Assembly: GCA_026983855.1 (NCBI GenBank)
Contig: JALSTE010000702.1
Coordinates: 1 to 7,752, forward strand
Direction: 5' to 3'
Length of the DNA stretch: 7,752 nt
From: Acidimicrobiia bacterium
Lineage (GTDB): Bacteria > Actinomycetota > Acidimicrobiia > Acidimicrobiales > Poriferisodalaceae
Each line of letters starts with the position of its first letter. Within the stretch, counting starts at the first letter, position 1. Below the pieces are notes generated by a model. It made no database searches. It worked only from the letters and a program-made list of their open reading frames with translations, and had not been told where the DNA came from. Shown in pieces: positions 5,522 to 7,752 of the stretch. The position numbers and the translations under genes were made by a program.

Positions 5522-7684
5522 GGTGGTGGTCGTGGTGGGTGTCGTCGTGGTGGTGGTCGTGGTGGTCGACGGCTCCGGCGCCGCCACCCCCACGATCATG
5601 ACCACCTCCGATCCCAGGATGAGATCGGTTCCCGGTTCCGGCACCAGCTCGATGACGGTTCCGTCGGCCGGATCGCCGAACGGAAGCTCCCTATCCTCCT
5701 GGCGGACCACGAAACCGAGTTCCTCGAGCTGCACCCGAACCACATCGGGGTTGAGGCTGTCCAGCGACTCCAGCGTCGGCACCGTCGCCGACTCGGGCCC
5801 CTTGGAGACGACCAGCTTCACCACCGTCCCGATCTCCACCGACTCGCCCTCGGGTGGGTCGGATGAGATCACGAAACCGGGTTCGAACTCCGAGGAGAAC
5901 TCCTCACGGTCGACCACCGCCTCCAGATCGGCTCTAACCAGGGCCACCCTGGCGTCACCCAGTTCCAGACCGATCACCGGGGGTACCTCGACCTTGTCCT
6001 TGCCATCGGAGACCAGCAGGGTGATCTCAGTCCCGGCGGGCCGCTGCTCATCGGGCGGCACGCTCTGATCGATGACCACGTCGAGCGCGACGTCGGGGTC
6101 GGGCTTGCGCTCCACATTGACCACGAACCCGGCATCGAGAAGTTCCTGGGTGGCGATGTCGACGTTCTTGCCAACCACGTTCGGGGGGCTGACCAGCGTC
6201 TGACCAGAACTGGCCGTCAGGTTTATCTCGGTGTCCGGTGCGACCATGATGCTGGGGCGGGGATCCTGACGGAAGACCTCTCCCTCGGGAACGTCATCAC
6301 GGTTCTCGAAATCGACGCTGACGTTCTCAAAGCCGGCGTCGGTGAGGATCTTCTGGGCGTCCTCGAACTGTTCACCGATCACGTCGGGCAACCTGACACT
6401 CACCGCCGAGGTGGTCGAACTCGGCGAGGACCCGTCGGAACCACCGAATCCCAGGGCCCGGGCCATGAAGAACAGGATCACCGCCAGCACCAGGAGGGTG
6501 ACCGCCAGTATCACCACCCACATCAGCGTCTTCTGGGGAGGTTCAGGAGGCGGGTAGCCACCACCCACGCCGTATGGAGGCTGGTTGGGGGGCATCATGG
6601 CCCCACCTCCCATACCCGGGGCCATCTGCTGGGGCACCATCATGGTCGGCTCGGAGGACGCCACCGGCTGAGCCGCGACCGGCATCTGGGGTTGAGGGAC
6701 CGGGAGGGGGGCGCCGGAGCCCGTCGGCGCCGGCTGGCCGTTCCCGGGCGGTGGAGGGGTTCCATCCGAGCCACCGGCGGCGGGCACGGCGGAGGAAGGC
6801 CCGTCGGCGCCCGATCCGGGGGCCACACCCGGAAGGGCGACCACCTGCTGCCCGGTGCGGTACCGGCGCAGATCCCCCCTGAACTCCTCGGCCGAGGGAT
6901 ATCTCTGGGCCGGATTCTTGGCCAGTCCCTTCAGGGTGATCGCCTCCAGGGCCGGGGGGACGTCGGAGTTGTAGCGACTGGGAGGTACCGGCTCCTCCTG
7001 CACGTGCTTGTAGGCGATGGCGACCGGTGTCTCCCCGGTGAAGGGGGGTCCGGCGGTGATCATCTCGTAGAGCACCACCGCCAGGGAATACACATCGCTG
7101 CGGGGGTCGGCCTGCCCCCCCTGGGCCTGCTCGGGGGAGAGATAGGTGGCGGTACCCATGACGCTACCGGTCTGGGTCAGGTTGTCGCCGGGGGCGGCGG
7201 CTATGGCCCGGGCGATGCCGAAATCGGCGACCTTCACCTGGCCGGAGGTGGTGATGAGGACGTTACCGGGCTTGATGTCGCGGTGGACCACCCCGCTGCG
7301 GTGGGCGAATCCCAGGGCGGCGGCGATGTCGATGGCGATGTCGGCGGCCCGATCCGGATGGAGGGGACCCTCCTGGCCGATGATCTCGGCCAGACTGCGA
7401 CCCTCGATGTACTCCATCACGATGTAGTACGTGCCCGCCTCCTGGCCCCAGTCGTAAACCCCGACCACGTTCGGATGGCTGAGGTTCGCCGCGGCCTGGG
7501 CCTCCCGGCGGAACCGCTCCACGAAGGAGGGATCGGTGGCGTACTCGGGAAACAGGACCTTCACCGCCACCGGGCGATCGAGCAACTGGTCGCGCGCCAG
7601 GAACACCTCGGCCATTCCGCCGCGGGCGATGCGGCGGTACAGCTCGTAGCGTCCGCCGAAGACTGGTCTGTCGTTTGAGGCCAT
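5453..7684 (-). CDS. pknB: PknB-type Ser/Thr protein kinase with four PASTA domains and a threonine-rich tail
   Basis: A 743-residue transmembrane kinase that phosphorylates Ser/Thr on cell-wall and division proteins in response to muropeptides or lipid II. The cytoplasmic kinase domain (about 13-275) is complete: glycine loop IARGGMAEVF, Lys42 in AVKVL, catalytic HRDIKPGN (Asp136), DFG (154-156), and activation loop LTQTGSVMGTATYLSPEQ, with Thr170 and Thr172 at the places of the activating phosphothreonines of mycobacterial PknB. A Pro/Gly/Met-rich linker (283-384) leads to one membrane helix (about 386-408). Outside are four PASTA repeats (about 431-494, 498-560, 565-628, 634-700). The end (707-743) is 29 Thr out of 37 residues plus Ser, closing in SGG, which typical PknB proteins lack. 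ATG 7684 has no strong Shine-Dalgarno but gives the usual N-terminus just before the kinase fold. It converges on the DUF3179 gene. Upstream partners such as pbpA/rodA/pstP would lie beyond the window. Confidence 0.96.
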   Translation of the reverse strand: MASNDRPVFGGRYELYRRIARGGMAEVFLARDQLLDRPVAVKVLFPEYATDPSFVERFRREAQAAANLSHPNVVGVYDWGQEAGTYYIVMEYIEGRSLAEIIGQEGPLHPDRAADIAIDIAAALGFAHRSGVVHRDIKPGNVLITTSGQVKVADFGIARAIAAAPGDNLTQTGSVMGTATYLSPEQAQGGQADPRSDVYSLAVVLYEMITAGPPFTGETPVAIAYKHVQEEPVPPSRYNSDVPPALEAITLKGLAKNPAQRYPSAEEFRGDLRRYRTGQQVVALPGVAPGSGADGPSSAVPAAGGSDGTPPPPGNGQPAPTGSGAPLPVPQPQMPVAAQPVASSEPTMMVPQQMAPGMGGGAMMPPNQPPYGVGGGYPPPEPPQKTLMWVVILAVTLLVLAVILFFMARALGFGGSDGSSPSSTTSAVSVRLPDVIGEQFEDAQKILTDAGFENVSVDFENRDDVPEGEVFRQDPRPSIMVAPDTEINLTASSGQTLVSPPNVVGKNVDIATQELLDAGFVVNVERKPDPDVALDVVIDQSVPPDEQRPAGTEITLLVSDGKDKVEVPPVIGLELGDARVALVRADLEAVVDREEFSSEFEPGFVISSDPPEGESVEIGTVVKLVVSKGPESATVPTLESLDSLNPDVVRVQLEELGFVVRQEDRELPFGDPADGTVIELVPEPGTDLILGSEVVMIVGVAAPEPSTTTTTTTTTPTTTTTTTSTTTSTTTTTSSTTTTTSGG

Positions 7685-7700
7685 CTCAGATCGATTCTCG

Positions 7701-7719
7701 GGCGGGCCGGGGGCCCGCC
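7701..7719. repeat. GC-only hairpin just upstream of pknB
   Basis: GGCGGGC (7701-7707) and GCCCGCC (7713-7719) are exact reverse complements around a 5-nt loop, 17 nt before the pknB start. If transcribed it would form a 7-bp stem in the pknB leader. It could also belong to the end of an upstream gene outside the window. Confidence 0.45.
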
Positions 7720-7730
7720 GATTCCGGGGC

Positions 7731-7736
7731 AGCCTA
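7731..7736 (-). promoter_or_regulatory. Possible -10 (TAGGCT) for pknB
   Basis: TAGGCT on the minus strand fits TANNNT and lies 46 nt before the pknB ATG, upstream of the GC hairpin. The matching -35 would fall at or beyond the window edge, so it cannot be tested here. The rest of 7685-7752 shows no gene. Confidence 0.25.
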
Positions 7737-7752
7737 GTGGTGCCCCGAGGGA

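Noticed and set aside
5400..5560. GGT/GGA triplet array considered as a satellite, CRISPR-like or replication repeat
   Set aside because: It has no spacer structure and is explained as the Thr/Ser codon run of pknB plus a duplicated copy.
5466..6068. Plus-strand frame starting with a long valine run, looking like a membrane protein
   Set aside because: The valines are GTG/GTC codons antisense to the threonine codons of the pknB tail; the rest is antisense to PASTA repeats.
6692..7678. 328-codon plus-strand frame antisense to the kinase domain
   Set aside because: The minus strand carries complete kinase motifs; the plus-strand product is Gly/His/Arg-rich and without family features.

Overview
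The window is about two-thirds G+C. It carries a CrgA-family divisome protein and a PknB-type kinase with PASTA repeats, a pairing typical of Actinobacteria. A putative leaderless promoter of actinobacterial type (TANNNT about 7 nt before ATG) precedes crgA. Together these point to a high-GC actinobacterium. The style of the acyl-CoA ligase and thiolase, the DUF3179 lipoprotein and the small zinc-ribbon protein would fit an Acidimicrobiia-like lineage, but that placement is inference. No mobile element, tRNA, rRNA or CRISPR array was seen.

Left part (1-3177), lipid/acyl-CoA metabolism plus a regulator: on the minus strand lie the first 412 codons of a class I acyl-CoA ligase, cut by the window edge. 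Upstream of it on the same strand is a small RsbW-like HATPase (anti-sigma/switch kinase type). Divergent from these, on the plus strand, is a complete thiolase followed by a two-tier GC-rich hairpin that is probably its terminator. The ligase (fatty-acid activation) and the thiolase (last step of beta-oxidation) could serve one pathway.

Middle part (3225-5288), envelope: an 85-aa membrane-anchored zinc-ribbon protein (plus) converges on crgA (minus). A perfect 8+1+8 dyad lies between them. Divergent from crgA is a DUF3179 lipoprotein (plus) with a CPLC motif and a very strong hairpin inside its coding sequence.

Right part (5289-7752): a 743-aa PASTA-domain Ser/Thr kinase (minus) has a cytoplasmic kinase domain, a Pro/Gly/Met-rich juxtamembrane linker, one membrane span, four PASTA repeats and a nearly pure threonine tail. 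Its 3' end is tandemly duplicated with a 70-bp period, leaving a second tail-like reading frame and stop just past the real stop. crgA near pknB recalls the mycobacterial crgA-pknB-pknA-pbpA-rodA-pstP region close to dnaA; here a DUF3179 lipoprotein gene sits between them.

The most unusual points are the threonine tail with its duplicated 3' end, the intragenic hairpin in the DUF3179 gene, the RsbW-like protein with a poorly conserved ATP-binding G1 motif, and the dyad between the zinc-ribbon gene and crgA. I do not see a clear-cut new multi-gene system.
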